A DNA stretch of 64,000 nucleotides from Epithemia pelagica (taxonomy: Eukaryota > Bacillariophyta > Bacillariophyceae > Surirellales > Surirellaceae), in NCBI GenBank assembly GCA_946965045.2, contig OX337232.1:744001-808000 (forward strand), read 5' to 3'. Below, piece by piece: positions 11,101-21,559 of this stretch. The notes beneath the pieces were generated by a model. That model worked only from the letters and a program-made list of their open reading frames with translations. It had not been told where the DNA came from and did no database searches. Every line of letters begins with the position of its first letter. The first letter of the stretch is position 1. The position numbers and the translations under genes are program-made.

Positions 11101-11956
11101 TTTTGAGATTCTGTTTGCCTGGACAGCCGTTTGTGTCTGGGATGGAAACCAATTCCTGGCATATATTGACATTGTGTTGTGCATTGTTTGTATCCCAGCA
11201 AATGTGTCGTGGTACAATGAATACGACCGGAACAATCGCCTTGGTGCAACGTCTACCACGTTGTTAGCACTCTTGCTGGGATACATGACGGCTCGTCTCT
11301 GGGTCAAGGCAGTGGGACGTCGTCACACCTCCTGGCGTCATGGATCGGGCGAATCGTGTGCCGGGACCTTGGAACGCATGGAGATTGTATGGGTCGCGCG
11401 GTCCGCCCCTCTAGTGGCCAAGATTTTGCCCGACATTGATCAACTCTGGAACGAGGTTGTCAAAAAGTGGGGACTCAAGGATGCCTTGCATGTATGCCGC
11501 GTCTCCGTCTACTGTACCGACAAGAACCGATTCGCGGTCGGAGCCTTGCGATCCGAAATCTCCAAAACGTCTCTGTACAAACATGGGTTTGTGCACTTTG
11601 CTCGACCTGATTTCGAGGAGGTTATCCAAAATCACACCTTGGAGCTGATTGACTTGAGCAACAGTCGGTCCTCCAGTTCGTTGCTGGCCTTTTGTGGATC
11701 CCCCATCTTGGCGCGAACGCTGCATAGATTCAAGTTGTCGAACGACATGATGAAGGCAATTGTTGGTCACAAGGAACATCAGATGGACTTTGTCAGTGAG
11801 AGCTATTGTGGTGTGAGATCGTCGTCGGCCAAGGGATCCACAACAACCATCCACAATCTCGATTTTCTCAACGCGGACAAGGCAAAACTCAAGCCCAAGG
11901 GTGCTTACTCCGTGGGTCAATCGAGCCGCCGCGTCATTACCTATGATCGCCGATAA
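8130..11956 (+). CDS. NADPH oxidase / ferric reductase-like flavocytochrome, five exons
   Basis: Exons 8130-9263, 9506-9700, 9843-10383, 10507-10952 and 11033-11956 join in frame (phases 0, 0, 1, 0) to a 1079-residue protein; introns begin GTACGT, GTACGA, GTACGT and GTAAGT and end in AG. Residues 1-250 are disordered, Ser/Thr/Arg-rich. Membrane helices follow with haem-ligand candidates in His-Ile-His-Leu-Gly and Ile-His-His-Ala. The FAD site His-Pro-Phe-Ser-Ile-Ala-Ser starts at 547, and the NAD(P)H pyrophosphate loop Gly-Ala-Gly-Thr-Gly-Ile-Val-Pro is at about 620. Unusually, several hydrophobic segments (about 745-860) come before the second half of the NADPH domain, which ends with Phe-Cys-Gly-Ser-Pro. 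Predicted role: transmembrane electron transfer from NADPH to oxygen or metal. Superoxide versus ferric reduction cannot be decided. Confidence 0.88.
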
Positions 11957-12278
11957 GGGTGCTTCGAATCCCCTTCGTTTCAAGAGGAAGCACATGACCA
12001 ATGATGGACTTGAAAACGATTACGCCATCCTTAAACTATGCTCCATATCGCTCTCATTCCATTGTGTCAACCTCATCCCTCCTGGGAGCTGTTTAGTTCA
12101 TAATTAGTGTTGTTTTGAACGGGTAGTACTCTTTAAACATATCACTTTCGTTCCATTATGTCAACCTCATCCCTGCTGAGAGCTGTTTAGTGCATAATTA
12201 CTATTGTTTTGAACGGGTTGTACTCTTTAAACATGGTGTTAGTTAGGAATTCTCTGGTTTACTACTTTACGATTCTTT
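11957..12278. other. Convergent 3' region between NOX-like gene and sec24
   Basis: Both flanking genes end here. Most of the gap is a 94-base tandem duplication described separately. AT-rich tracts suit 3' processing for both genes. Confidence 0.55.
12050..12237. repeat. 94-bp tandem duplication, two copies
   Basis: Two adjacent units of 94 bases (about 12050-12143 and 12144-12237) share long identical blocks such as GTCAACCTCATCCCT and GAACGGGT. A few substitutions separate them. They occupy the gap between convergent genes. Confidence 0.85.
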
Positions 12279-15200
12279 CTATCTGAAACCTCCAGGAGGA
12301 GGGGGTGGTGGCATTCCGACGCCTTGAGGCGGTGGTGGCGGCATAGCACCCCGAGGAGGAGGTGGCATAGCACCCTGAGGCGGAGGTGGTGGCATACCGC
12401 CGCCCTGGGGAGGAGGTGGTGGCATGGCTCCATGAGGTGGCGGGGGAGCCGTTTGACCAAAGGACGGCCGATGTGCCGACGGAACACCACCCATGGGTGG
12501 TGGTGGCCCTGCACCCGGAGGTGGTGGACCAGGAGGTCCTGACATGCTAGGAGGTGGAGGTCCCATTGTGGACGGAGGCGGTGGTGCTCCATATCCACTG
12601 GGAGGACCAGGCGGTCCACCAGAAGGACCGCCCGCAAAGGTTGGTGGAGGAGGGCCACCAGGAGGTCCAGGAGGTCCAGGTGGGGGAGGACCTCTCATTC
12701 CTCCCGGGGGTCCAGGAGGTGGCTGCACATTCATGGGTGGTGGAGGGCCACCAGGAACACCGGGGGGAGGGGGGCGCATTCCTCCCATACCTGTCGGAGG
12801 ACGCATGGGTTGACCGGGGGCACCAGGAGGAGCCGGTGGACCAGGCGGTGCCATGCCACCAGGAGGACCGGGAGGGGGCATACCACCCTTGGCCCGTGGC
12901 GCTCCACCGGGTCCTGGTGGTCCGGCCCCCGCCGAGGCATTGGGATTGTTCACAAACTTCATAAATTCCGCGTAACTGTGTGTGCCACCTTGGAAGGAAG
13001 CTCGATCTTCCACCATGAACCAATAGAATCGTGCTTCGGCCGCACCGTCACCCTCTCGAATAACATGAATCTTGGGAGAGGCTTGTCCGGTATACTTGGT
13101 CTCGTGCAAGGCCGACACAATGGATCCCACACGGCTGGCAAAGTCATCGCCGGACAATTGGACCTGTACCTGGGAGGGATCCACGTCGTCGAGGGAATGG
13201 ACCCCAAACAAGGCACTGAGCATGTTCAAATCGGCCCCACTGCCCACATACAAAAACATTTCCACGCCCGTATCCAACAAAAAGATTCCATTGCTCGATA
13301 ACCGTTCCACGCTCAAGTTCACGGCGGGTGGAAGTTGGATCTTGTTCTGTCCGGCCACGGTTTCTGGGTCAATCTCTTGACCATTGGTGGTAGCGGGGTG
13401 TCCGGCCTGTGGTCCCATTTCATGCAAGGCAAACATGCGAGGATAAATAAAGTGTTTCATGTCCGTGACAAAAAGTTCATTCAACAAATAATAGGCCTGT
13501 ACACGTTGATCGGGATGAACGTCGGTACCTCCTCGAAAGGCCACATTTTTCATGGTAGCCAAGGTATACAAGGGCAACAACTTGAGGTTGTCCGGAATGG
13601 GTTTTTCTTCGGGACCCTCACCTCCTCCTCCTGCTTGGGGCGGAACCGTGTATCCCGACACGGTCCGCTTATCTCCTCCCTTGGCGGCCCGAATAATCTC
13701 CACGCAGACTTGTTGCAATCGCATTCGAGCATTGTCGAGACCGGATTTGAGCGCCACTTCAATGGCTTGTTTGGCCAACAAGGACGTACAGGCATCGGCA
13801 TTGACCGAGGCCATGACTTCCGACATGAGAGCCGATACGGGCAAAGCTTGTGTCATGACCCGGATGCGTCGTTCTCCTTCGCTGCTCGTGTACAACAAGG
13901 CGGCCTGAATGGTCACATGAGACGAGGCAATATTGGGATCGTCATAGGCCAAATCAAACCCAAAGACGGATTCGGAATTGCAATTGGGCAAGGCCATGAG
14001 ATCTGTCCCACGAATAAAGAAATTACCATAAAAGTTGGTAATCCGCATGCCCTTGGTACAACGGATTCGCATGACACTTTCGAAACAGGTCTTCTGCGTC
14101 AAAATGGACTTGAGCTGCGCTTCAAACCGAGGTCCGTCTTGATCCTTGCGGAACATGGGGTAGGAATGCATGGACCCCGCCGTATACTTGGCCAAATCGC
14201 CCAGGGCGGCCAAATCCATGTATTGGTAGGGGAACAAGAACAAATCGACACTAATTTGTTGACGACTGAATTCAATCGCCGTATCCTTGTACCAGCTAAA
14301 GCCCACTTCGGGTTTGAGCAAGGTAACTTCCTTGGGTGTGCCCATAATGGCCGGTTGTTCGCGGGGTTTGAGGGCGCCATCGCCCAAATTGGGTGGCGTG
14401 GATTGAAAGACACACATTTTGCCACCAATCGCCTTGACGACGGTAAAGGCCGCCTTGAGGGCGGGTCCCAAACAGGATCGACCCTCCACCGGTCGTTTGG
14501 CAAACATTTCCGGCAAATTGTCCAAAAAGGCTTCGACAATGTCTCGAGACTCGTGCAGGTTGACCAGCAAATTTTCCGGCAAGGGAACAAACAATTCCTT
14601 GAGATCCGAAACCACCAGCATTTGCGGATTGGCCAAATCGGAATCCAAATTGTAATAGTGCACGGCAGTGTCAAAGGTAATGAAACCAATTTTGGTGCGA
14701 TTCCGCCCCGGCAAGGTATCCAAACTCGCCTTGATGGCCGCCGAGACGGAATGAAGCAAGCCACTTTGGACGGCCAAGGCACTCACGTCAATGACAAAAA
14801 AGTAGCAGGGTTCTTGGGGAGGTCGGACCATGTATTCGGCGGGGGCAATAAATTCCACCACACCGCGACTCAATTCGGGTCGATCAAAGCGATCTTGTCG
14901 CAATCCCATATCGTCCAAATGACAAAAGTAGGCCGAAGGACAATCGTTCATTTGGGCACAAATATTACACCGCCAACGTCGACCGTGATCGGACCAGGTG
15001 ACAAAGGCATTGATATAGGTCCGACACCGTTTGCATCGAATAATGCCGGCCGTTCCGGGTTGGACCGTGGGAATGGCATCGTCCGCCGCCGCTTCTTCGG
15101 ATTCCGGTGCCAGGGGACGCAAGACGGCACCAAAGGGAACCTTGGACAAGGCGGCCAGGGAAGACGTTTGAGGCAAAAGTGCCGCAGTCAAGCGAAAGAG

Positions 15201-16280
15201 TCGTTCCGGAACTTTGATACCAAAATCAATATTGTCATTGACCAAGGGAGGGGCAGCCGCCGCCGCCGCCGGTGCCGCACCACCGGGAGGTGCCGGACCT
15301 CCCGGAACGGCCGGAGATGCCGCCTGGTAAAAATTGGCTCCCCCCGGTGGCGGTGGTGCCGCGGCGCCACGCGGAGGAGGAGGTCCGCCCATGGCAGGTC
15401 CTCCCGGTGGTGGAGGAGGTCCGCCCACACCCGGAGCTTGTGGTTGAAAAATCGTGGGACCTCCTCCGGGAGCCATCATCCTGGGAGCCGCAGGAGGTGC
15501 TCCCGGTGCACCCGGAAAGGCGGACGGCGGCTTGGGTGCTTGTGGAGGAGGGACCATTCCTCCCGGAACAGGTGGTTTGGGAGCTCCAAAGCCGACACCT
15601 GGAGCAGGAGGTGGGGGCATGCCACCCGGTCTATATACAGAGACAAACAAATAGATTAACGAGGACAAGGTGAGACGTTCCTACACCTCCATGATAGCAC
15701 AGAACAGGTATTAGCATCTCCAAACGAGAGGCATGTAGCTCTCTTGTTTGACATTTCAACCATCCGACACGTTTCGCAGTCAAAGTACTCCAAACTCAAT
15801 CCTTTGCCAACAAACAAGGACACCCTAGTGCAACAATGGCCTTTATTGGCATGATGGAATGTACAAATCGTCTGGACCCAACACCACAGACTGGAAAACA
15901 CAAACATAAACGGCCGACACACGAGCATCATCCATGACTTACCCTGGAGGAGGTCGAAACGATCCACCCGGTGGTCCCAATGGCTGTTGTTGCTGTGGTG
16001 GTGCTGGTGGACCACCACCCATGGAAAGAGTGTTCATGCCCGCCGTCAAGGGAGTCATTCCACCCGCACCAGGTGGGGGTGGGGCACCACCCATTCGATT
16101 CGGAGGAGGAGGGGCAAAATTCGTTCCCGGAGGAGGAGGAGGCGCCGCAAAGTTGGTGCCGGCAGCCGGTTGAAACGGTGGTGGTGGATTGGCGGCACCC
16201 GGTGGAGGTGGAAACCGTGGTTGGTTGGGTGGTGGTGCTTGGAAGTTGGGATTGGGAGGAGGCGGAGGAAAGCCCGACAT
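12279..16280 (-). CDS. SEC24: COPII coat protein Sec24
   Basis: Two exons, 16280-15943 and 15630-12279, joined across an intron with a GTAAGT donor; the frame is preserved through a split Gly codon, giving 1229 residues. Sec24 is the cargo-binding subunit of the COPII inner coat at ER exit sites. Order: Pro/Gly/Ala/Gln-rich N-terminus (about 1-250); a zinc finger near 300-345 (Cys-Lys-Arg-Cys and Cys-Asn-Ile-Cys); a trunk with Val-Ile-Asp-Val-Ser-Ala; then beta-barrel, helical and gelsolin-like parts to about 1000. The protein then continues with about 220 residues of Pro/Gly/Met repeats to the stop. A proline-rich N-terminus is usual; a second one at the C-terminus is not. The 312-base intron contains nothing recognisable. 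Confidence 0.93.
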
Positions 16281-17131
16281 GGTTTCTTCTTGTTCCGACG
16301 CAGGTTGGTTTGCCTTGATTCTATGAGTGCAGGACCAGAGCCTCTTTTTGTCTCGTTCACGACAGGACACAATATAGAAAAGAGACCAAGAACCCAACAG
16401 ACGAGAATCGTTCAACACCCCAATATCTTGCAGGTTTTTTATTAGTTTTGGTCGGTGCGCTGTTGGTTTTGTTGGCGTCTTTTGGTCATTGCAGCATTGA
16501 AGGAGTTTTCGCTTGCTTTCCTACATTTTAGCCTAGAATCCTACAGAACACGCTACAGTCACACCCTTCTGTAATGTCGTCACACAACGCCGGCCGCGCA
16601 CCACTTTTCTTCGCCGACAACAACTGACAGAAAACTTGAAGTAATAGAAAGCATTTGTCCGTCTAAAAGCTAGGGCAAAGTTGAGCCAAACTACCTATAA
16701 TACTATGAGTATCACGTGATTTTGAATCCTGCACCCAATTCCTCCACCATGGTCACCTATACATCCAAAAACGCAGCGGCAAATTACGACCAACAATCTA
16801 TGAATCCGGCCTACCAACAATGTCGTTCGAATGGATCACTCACGGACCGTACTCCCTGACCATGGATACAGACAGATTTGCTCGAGCACTTTCACCACAA
16901 TGATTGTGTCTTGGCAGACCAAACACAAGGGCCACACTCAAAGAGGCATCTTACCCAAAAGGACAAATCGTCCTTATTTTCCAACAAGAATGGCCCAGTC
17001 CTCGATCAAGTAGTGCTTGGGTTTGTCCCAACCCCAGACATGAGAGGAGATGAAGGTAGCAGTATGTGCCTCGTGGAACGGGTTCCCCAACATCCCCCGT
17101 GTGGCGCGTCTGGTGGCGGTCGTGTGGCATA
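16281..17131. other. Intergenic: sec24 upstream and transporter 3' side
   Basis: An 851-base gap between two minus-strand genes. It should carry the sec24 promoter near 16281-16700. Short plus-strand ORFs here have no recognisable content. Confidence 0.5.
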
Positions 17132-19690
17132 TCATTGCGTGTCTCCCGCATCGGCCTGCGCCGGCCCGGGGGCATTGCGTCCCTCTTCCACCAAAGTGGT
17201 TGGTGGTGTACCATCCCCATGGTCCGTCGTCGGTTCCAGTGCTCCAGCAGCAAGTGCGTCCCGGTCGAGTGCTTCTTCGTCGTCGCGAGTCGGAACCGCT
17301 TGTCGTCGTTCGGCTGCCGCCGCAGGATCCTCCATGGAGGCCGGAATGTGCACAAAGGCGAGGGTCATGCCAAAGGCCAGGGCCCCCAAAACGGCACAGA
17401 CTTTGAGGACAGTCGCATCGCCCCAGCGTCGTGCGGCGGGGGCAAAAAGGGTGGCCCCACACAGGGCACCCACTTTGCCCGCGGCGGCACTAAAGCCATT
17501 CCACGTCGATCGACATTCGGGCGAATACACCAGGGCCGGCAAGACAAAGGTGGTGGTGTTGGGACCGTAATTGGCAAAGAAAAAGGTCAAGCCGTACAAG
17601 ACAATCAATGTCCCTGGACTGTATCGACGCAATTCACCCCAATACCAACCCAAAATCAAATACAAGAGAGACATGCACCCAAACCCTTGCAACATGACAT
17701 AACGGACGGATTGTCGGACACGACACACGCGTCGTCCAATCAAGAGACCCGCGACAATGTACCCCGGCAAGGCAATGCTGGCCAAGAGAAGGGAATCCAA
17801 GGCGGTTCGTTGCAATTCGCGTCGGGCATAGTCATTGGGGGTGGTCGTCGACAATTGCATCATCATTATGCCATGATTCTTGGCGGGTCCAAAGGTGGCT
17901 TCCACCACAATGGCTTGAAACAAGGTATTGCCATAAAACAAAACATCAAAGAGGAACCAGGTCGCGGCGGTACCCAAGAGTTTGCGACACAAGTCTGGTT
18001 CCGACACAATGGAGGCCCACCATCCATATCGAATCACGGGAGGTTCCGAGGCACCATAACAGCCATCGCCACTGCTCAAATCCGGTGCCGAATCCAAAAA
18101 GGTTCCCACTTCGCCGTCCGAATCTTCTCCTCCTCCCGCCAGGACGGCGGAATCTCCACCGTGACCACCGGCAAACAAGACGGAACCACGCGGTGGACTC
18201 TGATTCGAATGGATGATGGTGCTCTGTGACGCATTCCGCTCCGGGGTCATGGACATACCATCGGCATGACAATGTCGCAACCCTCCATTCTCCACGAATT
18301 GACTCGTAGTGTTTTCCTGGTTGTCATTTCCCAGACACTCTTGTGCTTCAAATGTCACTTCTTCTTCTTCGTTGTCGTCATCGTCTTGGGTCGGCACGAC
18401 CAATCTCGTTTGCGGGGAGCGATACAACCAATGCCATTGCATCCACAACATGCCCAATCCCGGCACGGCCCCCAAGGCCAAGACAATCCGCCAGGTATAG
18501 GCAAGTGGAATGGCGCGTATCGACAAGAGGGGCAAGGTGACGGCTGGCACCATCCAAAAGCCAGCTCCTTGCAAGGAAAAGGTTCGAACAACCCGTTTCA
18601 AGGCTGCCTTGACATGATTGCCACCCGACGACCGACATCCGGCTTGTTCGACCGACAAACAAGCCGCCAAGGGATAGACGGCTCCAGCCCCAATGCCCAA
18701 GAGAAACCGCCAGAGTGACAATTTCCAATAAAAGTGATCCAACTCGGCCGCCGTATCGGTCGTCGTTGTCGTTGTCGTGGGAAAGGAGACGCTGGCACTG
18801 GCCAAGCTGGCAACAATTTGCACCATCATGACGACTCTTAAGGCACCGGCCAATCCACCCATCCACGCGGCATCGCCCAAGGCACCACCCACCACTTGAC
18901 CGACAATCATACCCGCCAATAAACTAGACGCCACAATCGACGTATCTTCGGTACTGACATCCTCCAAGTTGGTCGTCACGCCCGTACTCAAACTGGAATT
19001 CTTCAAAGTGGAAACGGTTTCAATCGTTTGCAATTGTTCCAAAATGGGCAACACCAAGGAAATGTTGACCACATTGTACGAAGTACAAAAATTGGAAATC
19101 ATGGCCATGCGTTGATAGGGATTCTTGTACCATGGAACATGATGATGATGGTGATGATGTTGCTGCTGCTGCTGTTCGTCGTCTTCATCGAGAGAGGAAC
19201 CAACGTCGTCGTTGTCGCACGAGGCACAAAAAATGTGTCGACCCTGTGGCTCCGATTCGTCTCCTCTGCTACGTTCCGTGGGACCAAGCATGTCGTCGTC
19301 GTGGGCGTCGTCCTTGGGAGGATGAGACCGTCTCCTGTGAGTGTCGTTTTCGCCTTTCACTTGTTGTTGCAATGGTCCTTCTCGTGTCGTCCCGACCTCG
19401 TCGGTGGTGGTGGTGGTGGTGGGAGATGTGAGCAAGAGTGGTTCCGTGAGGGGATCGTTGTGAGCGGCGGGAAACAACAGCAAGTGACGACGACTCCGAC
19501 GGCGACTACTACTAGTACTGGGTGGATTCGGATGGGATTCGGTTCGTCGAATGGTGGATTCCAACGACACGGGTAGTCGAGTTCCGGGCGACGTTGTGGT
19601 TGGTGTGGTGGTTGTGGAGGGGGATAAGGTCGTGGAAGGGGAATGCGGAATGTGATGCGTCGACGTGGTGCTGGCTCCAGGATCAATCAT
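17132..19690 (-). CDS. Pho84-type phosphate transporter-like MFS protein
   Basis: An 852-residue MFS protein, counted from the ATG at 19690. The first ~190 residues are hydrophilic (His run, acidic stretches). Membrane helices then begin with Ser-Tyr-Asn-Val-Val-Asn. The segment Gly-Ile-Gly-Ala-Gly-Ala-Val-Tyr-Pro-Leu in the N-half and Phe-Phe-Ala-Asn-Tyr-Gly-Pro-Asn-Thr-Thr followed by Gly-Phe-Ser-Ala-Ala-Ala-Gly-Lys in the C-half are hallmarks of the phosphate:H+ symporter (PHS) family. A long acidic central loop separates the halves, as in Pho84. Expected role: phosphate uptake across the plasma or an internal membrane; substrate is inferred from family motifs only. Confidence 0.85.
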   Translation of the reverse strand: MIDPGASTTSTHHIPHSPSTTLSPSTTTTPTTTSPGTRLPVSLESTIRRTESHPNPPSTSSSRRRSRRHLLLFPAAHNDPLTEPLLLTSPTTTTTTDEVGTTREGPLQQQVKGENDTHRRRSHPPKDDAHDDDMLGPTERSRGDESEPQGRHIFCASCDNDDVGSSLDEDDEQQQQQHHHHHHHVPWYKNPYQRMAMISNFCTSYNVVNISLVLPILEQLQTIETVSTLKNSSLSTGVTTNLEDVSTEDTSIVASSLLAGMIVGQVVGGALGDAAWMGGLAGALRVVMMVQIVASLASASVSFPTTTTTTTDTAAELDHFYWKLSLWRFLLGIGAGAVYPLAACLSVEQAGCRSSGGNHVKAALKRVVRTFSLQGAGFWMVPAVTLPLLSIRAIPLAYTWRIVLALGAVPGLGMLWMQWHWLYRSPQTRLVVPTQDDDDNEEEEVTFEAQECLGNDNQENTTSQFVENGGLRHCHADGMSMTPERNASQSTIIHSNQSPPRGSVLFAGGHGGDSAVLAGGGEDSDGEVGTFLDSAPDLSSGDGCYGASEPPVIRYGWWASIVSEPDLCRKLLGTAATWFLFDVLFYGNTLFQAIVVEATFGPAKNHGIMMMQLSTTTPNDYARRELQRTALDSLLLASIALPGYIVAGLLIGRRVCRVRQSVRYVMLQGFGCMSLLYLILGWYWGELRRYSPGTLIVLYGLTFFFANYGPNTTTFVLPALVYSPECRSTWNGFSAAAGKVGALCGATLFAPAARRWGDATVLKVCAVLGALAFGMTLAFVHIPASMEDPAAAAERRQAVPTRDDEEALDRDALAAGALEPTTDHGDGTPPTTLVEEGRNAPGPAQADAGDTQ

Positions 19691-20185
19691 GGACGATAAT
19701 GGTTGCTCTACCACACACAGTTACTCGCCGTCTCGTTTCCATAGGATATGATGGAAGGAGAGATGATTCGCTCTCGTTTGACGTCGAAAACCAAAGGCTT
19801 CGTTTCGTCTTGTGTCGTTGAGAAGAAACAAGAAGGCCATTGTGAAACCCGACGCTGGAAAAAGCGGGATAGCGCGGGATTTCGTTGAATGTCGGTTTAC
19901 TGTCAGTATTCAAGAAGAAAGGATTAATGAACTATCAAATGTCAATGTCTGTCAAATGACAGTCAGCGGTCCTCAGAAACGCACGCCCGATCATCCCCCC
20001 AAGTCCGGGCCCGACACGAACACGACCGATCCGCGATACAAAACTCGTCAGGGCAGTCGTTCGAGTAATTGGCCGTGGGGGACGGGTCCGGCCCGGCCGC
20101 GGTATGTGTACGCGTTCTCTGTTCTCTCGTCGCTGTCTCCTGTTGTGTCACGACTCTCTTTTGTGTTGTGCTGTGTCCTCTTCCA
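19691..20185. promoter_or_regulatory. Divergent intergenic region transporter / HNH gene
   Basis: This gap lies between two divergent starts and must contain both promoters. The stretch 20019-20043 is one member of a 25-base exact direct repeat whose other copy is at 22147-22171, beyond the HNH gene. Confidence 0.45.
20019..20043. repeat. 25-bp exact direct repeat, left copy
   Basis: Identical, in the same orientation, to 22147-22171; it begins AACACGACCGATCCGC. The pair brackets the HNH-type gene. Confidence 0.8.
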
Positions 20186-21559
20186 ATGATGAATATTGAA
20201 AAGCTTACACCAGAGCAGTTGATTGAGCGTCTGAAAAGAGCGGAGGCAGAGACGAAGAAGGCAAAGGCAGAGACGCAGGAGGCAAAGGCAGAGACGAAGA
20301 AGGCAAAGGCAGAGACGAAGAAGGCAAAGGCAGAGACGGAGGAGGCAAAGGCAGAGACGAAGAAGGCAAAGACAGAGACGAAGGAGGAAAAGGCTAGAGC
20401 TGATAAGGCCGAAGCGTTGAAAAATGGAACTTATTACGCAAGAATAATTGACGTTGTACAAGGTTCGGAAGAGGACATTCCAAAAGATTCCTTGAAGGTC
20501 GTTCGAAGAAAAGAAAGGTGTGATCGATTCTATAAGACGGCTATCGAAGCAGCAGAGGCGTCGCAAGTTCATCTCCGTCCTTCAATAAATGCATCACGAA
20601 CGTCAGGATACGACGAGGGTGAAGTAGATGAGGCAAGGCAACGCAAACGGATTTTACAAACCAAGGGACTTGATGGGACGCATCAGAAGGCAGCAGAAAT
20701 TGCTCATTTAGTCCCCCACAGCCCAAAATGCGCGTCCCTCTATGGAGAATTATTGGAGGCCATGGTCGGTGTAGACTTTGACGAGCCGAAGAAACAAAGA
20801 CTGCAAGTCCTGGTCCATGGACAGCTGGGTCCAGATGGTAAGGAGAAAAAAACTGGAATCAAGCACTGCAGCATGAACCTGATTCGTGTCATGCACCAGA
20901 AGACTTTTATGGACCAGCACCCCAGTCAAGTTCTCTTCCTACCGATATTGACCGTTGAGGAAGTATTGTGCTTTGGTACAAAAGGACATCCTGACTGTTA
21001 TTCAATCGCAGTTCTTTGTCAGTCGCCTGACGTTTACAAGGAGATGGTACTCACAGGCGAGTACGAAACCTGTACTCACAACCATCTAGAAGTTGCCGTG
21101 GAAACATTGCGAAGGTTTACGTTTGCCGTTGCCGAACATGCCAGGGACAATGTTAAAGAGGCTGACCTGAACTCGATAGTCTCGGAAAAGAGTGCGCTGC
21201 GTCCGGCACGTAATTTTCTTGAGGGGTCAAGGGTTGTGACTCCGAACCTTCGTCCGACCGGGGTCAATCCGCTGCATGTGTTGAAGTTGACACTCGCGAA
21301 CGATGGAAAGCGAGCAACCACCTGTGACCCTTGGTTGCTTTGCCTCAAGAGTGCAATTATGTTCTCCAGCTTCTCCGGACGTAAGCTCCTCCCTGGGTGC
21401 TTTGCGCCACCCTCCACATTATTCTCTTCGACGCACGATTCTTGGAATAGTTTCTCTCACGAAACCTGTGGTTTAGTTTCGAGCCGTGTACCCAGTGAAG
21501 TAAGTGCTCCCAGTCTAGCTGTTGACGCAACTTCGGAAATTAGCAGCTGTACATCCTAA
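20186..21559 (+). CDS. HNH-nuclease-like protein with N-terminal coiled coil
   Basis: The start is taken at the ATG at 20186 because the upstream open frame is low in coding character; this gives 457 residues. Residues 15-75 are a coiled coil of seven-residue units (Lys-Ala-Glu-Thr-Lys-Lys-Ala) encoded by seven 21-base tandem repeats. The middle has an HNH layout: Ala-His174-Leu-Val-Pro-His, Asn231 in Met-Asn-Leu, and His237 in Val-Met-His-Gln, matching the H...N...H order of HNH_2-type domains. The target is unknown. After the stop, another frame reads protein-like fragments (Ala-Ala-Val-His-Pro-Asn, Ser-Leu-Tyr-Lys-Gly-Pro), so the C-terminus may have been longer before a frameshift. The neighbours do not suggest a pathway. 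Confidence 0.65.
   Translation: MMNIEKLTPEQLIERLKRAEAETKKAKAETQEAKAETKKAKAETKKAKAETEEAKAETKKAKTETKEEKARADKAEALKNGTYYARIIDVVQGSEEDIPKDSLKVVRRKERCDRFYKTAIEAAEASQVHLRPSINASRTSGYDEGEVDEARQRKRILQTKGLDGTHQKAAEIAHLVPHSPKCASLYGELLEAMVGVDFDEPKKQRLQVLVHGQLGPDGKEKKTGIKHCSMNLIRVMHQKTFMDQHPSQVLFLPILTVEEVLCFGTKGHPDCYSIAVLCQSPDVYKEMVLTGEYETCTHNHLEVAVETLRRFTFAVAEHARDNVKEADLNSIVSEKSALRPARNFLEGSRVVTPNLRPTGVNPLHVLKLTLANDGKRATTCDPWLLCLKSAIMFSSFSGRKLLPGCFAPPSTLFSSTHDSWNSFSHETCGLVSSRVPSEVSAPSLAVDATSEISSCTS
20240..20386 (+). repeat. 21-bp tandem repeat, seven units, coding
   Basis: Seven units of the pattern GCAAAGGCAGAGACGAAGAAG with a few substitutions encode the heptad coiled coil of the HNH-like protein. The register keeps the frame, so copy number can change without breaking the protein. 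Confidence 0.9.

Noticed and set aside
13335-15659. 774-residue plus-strand ORF antisense to sec24
   Set aside because: It lies wholly over sec24 coding sequence and its composition follows from the complementary codons; no domain is seen.
20240-20386. CRISPR-like regular repeat
   Set aside because: The units are contiguous without spacers and encode a heptad coiled coil.
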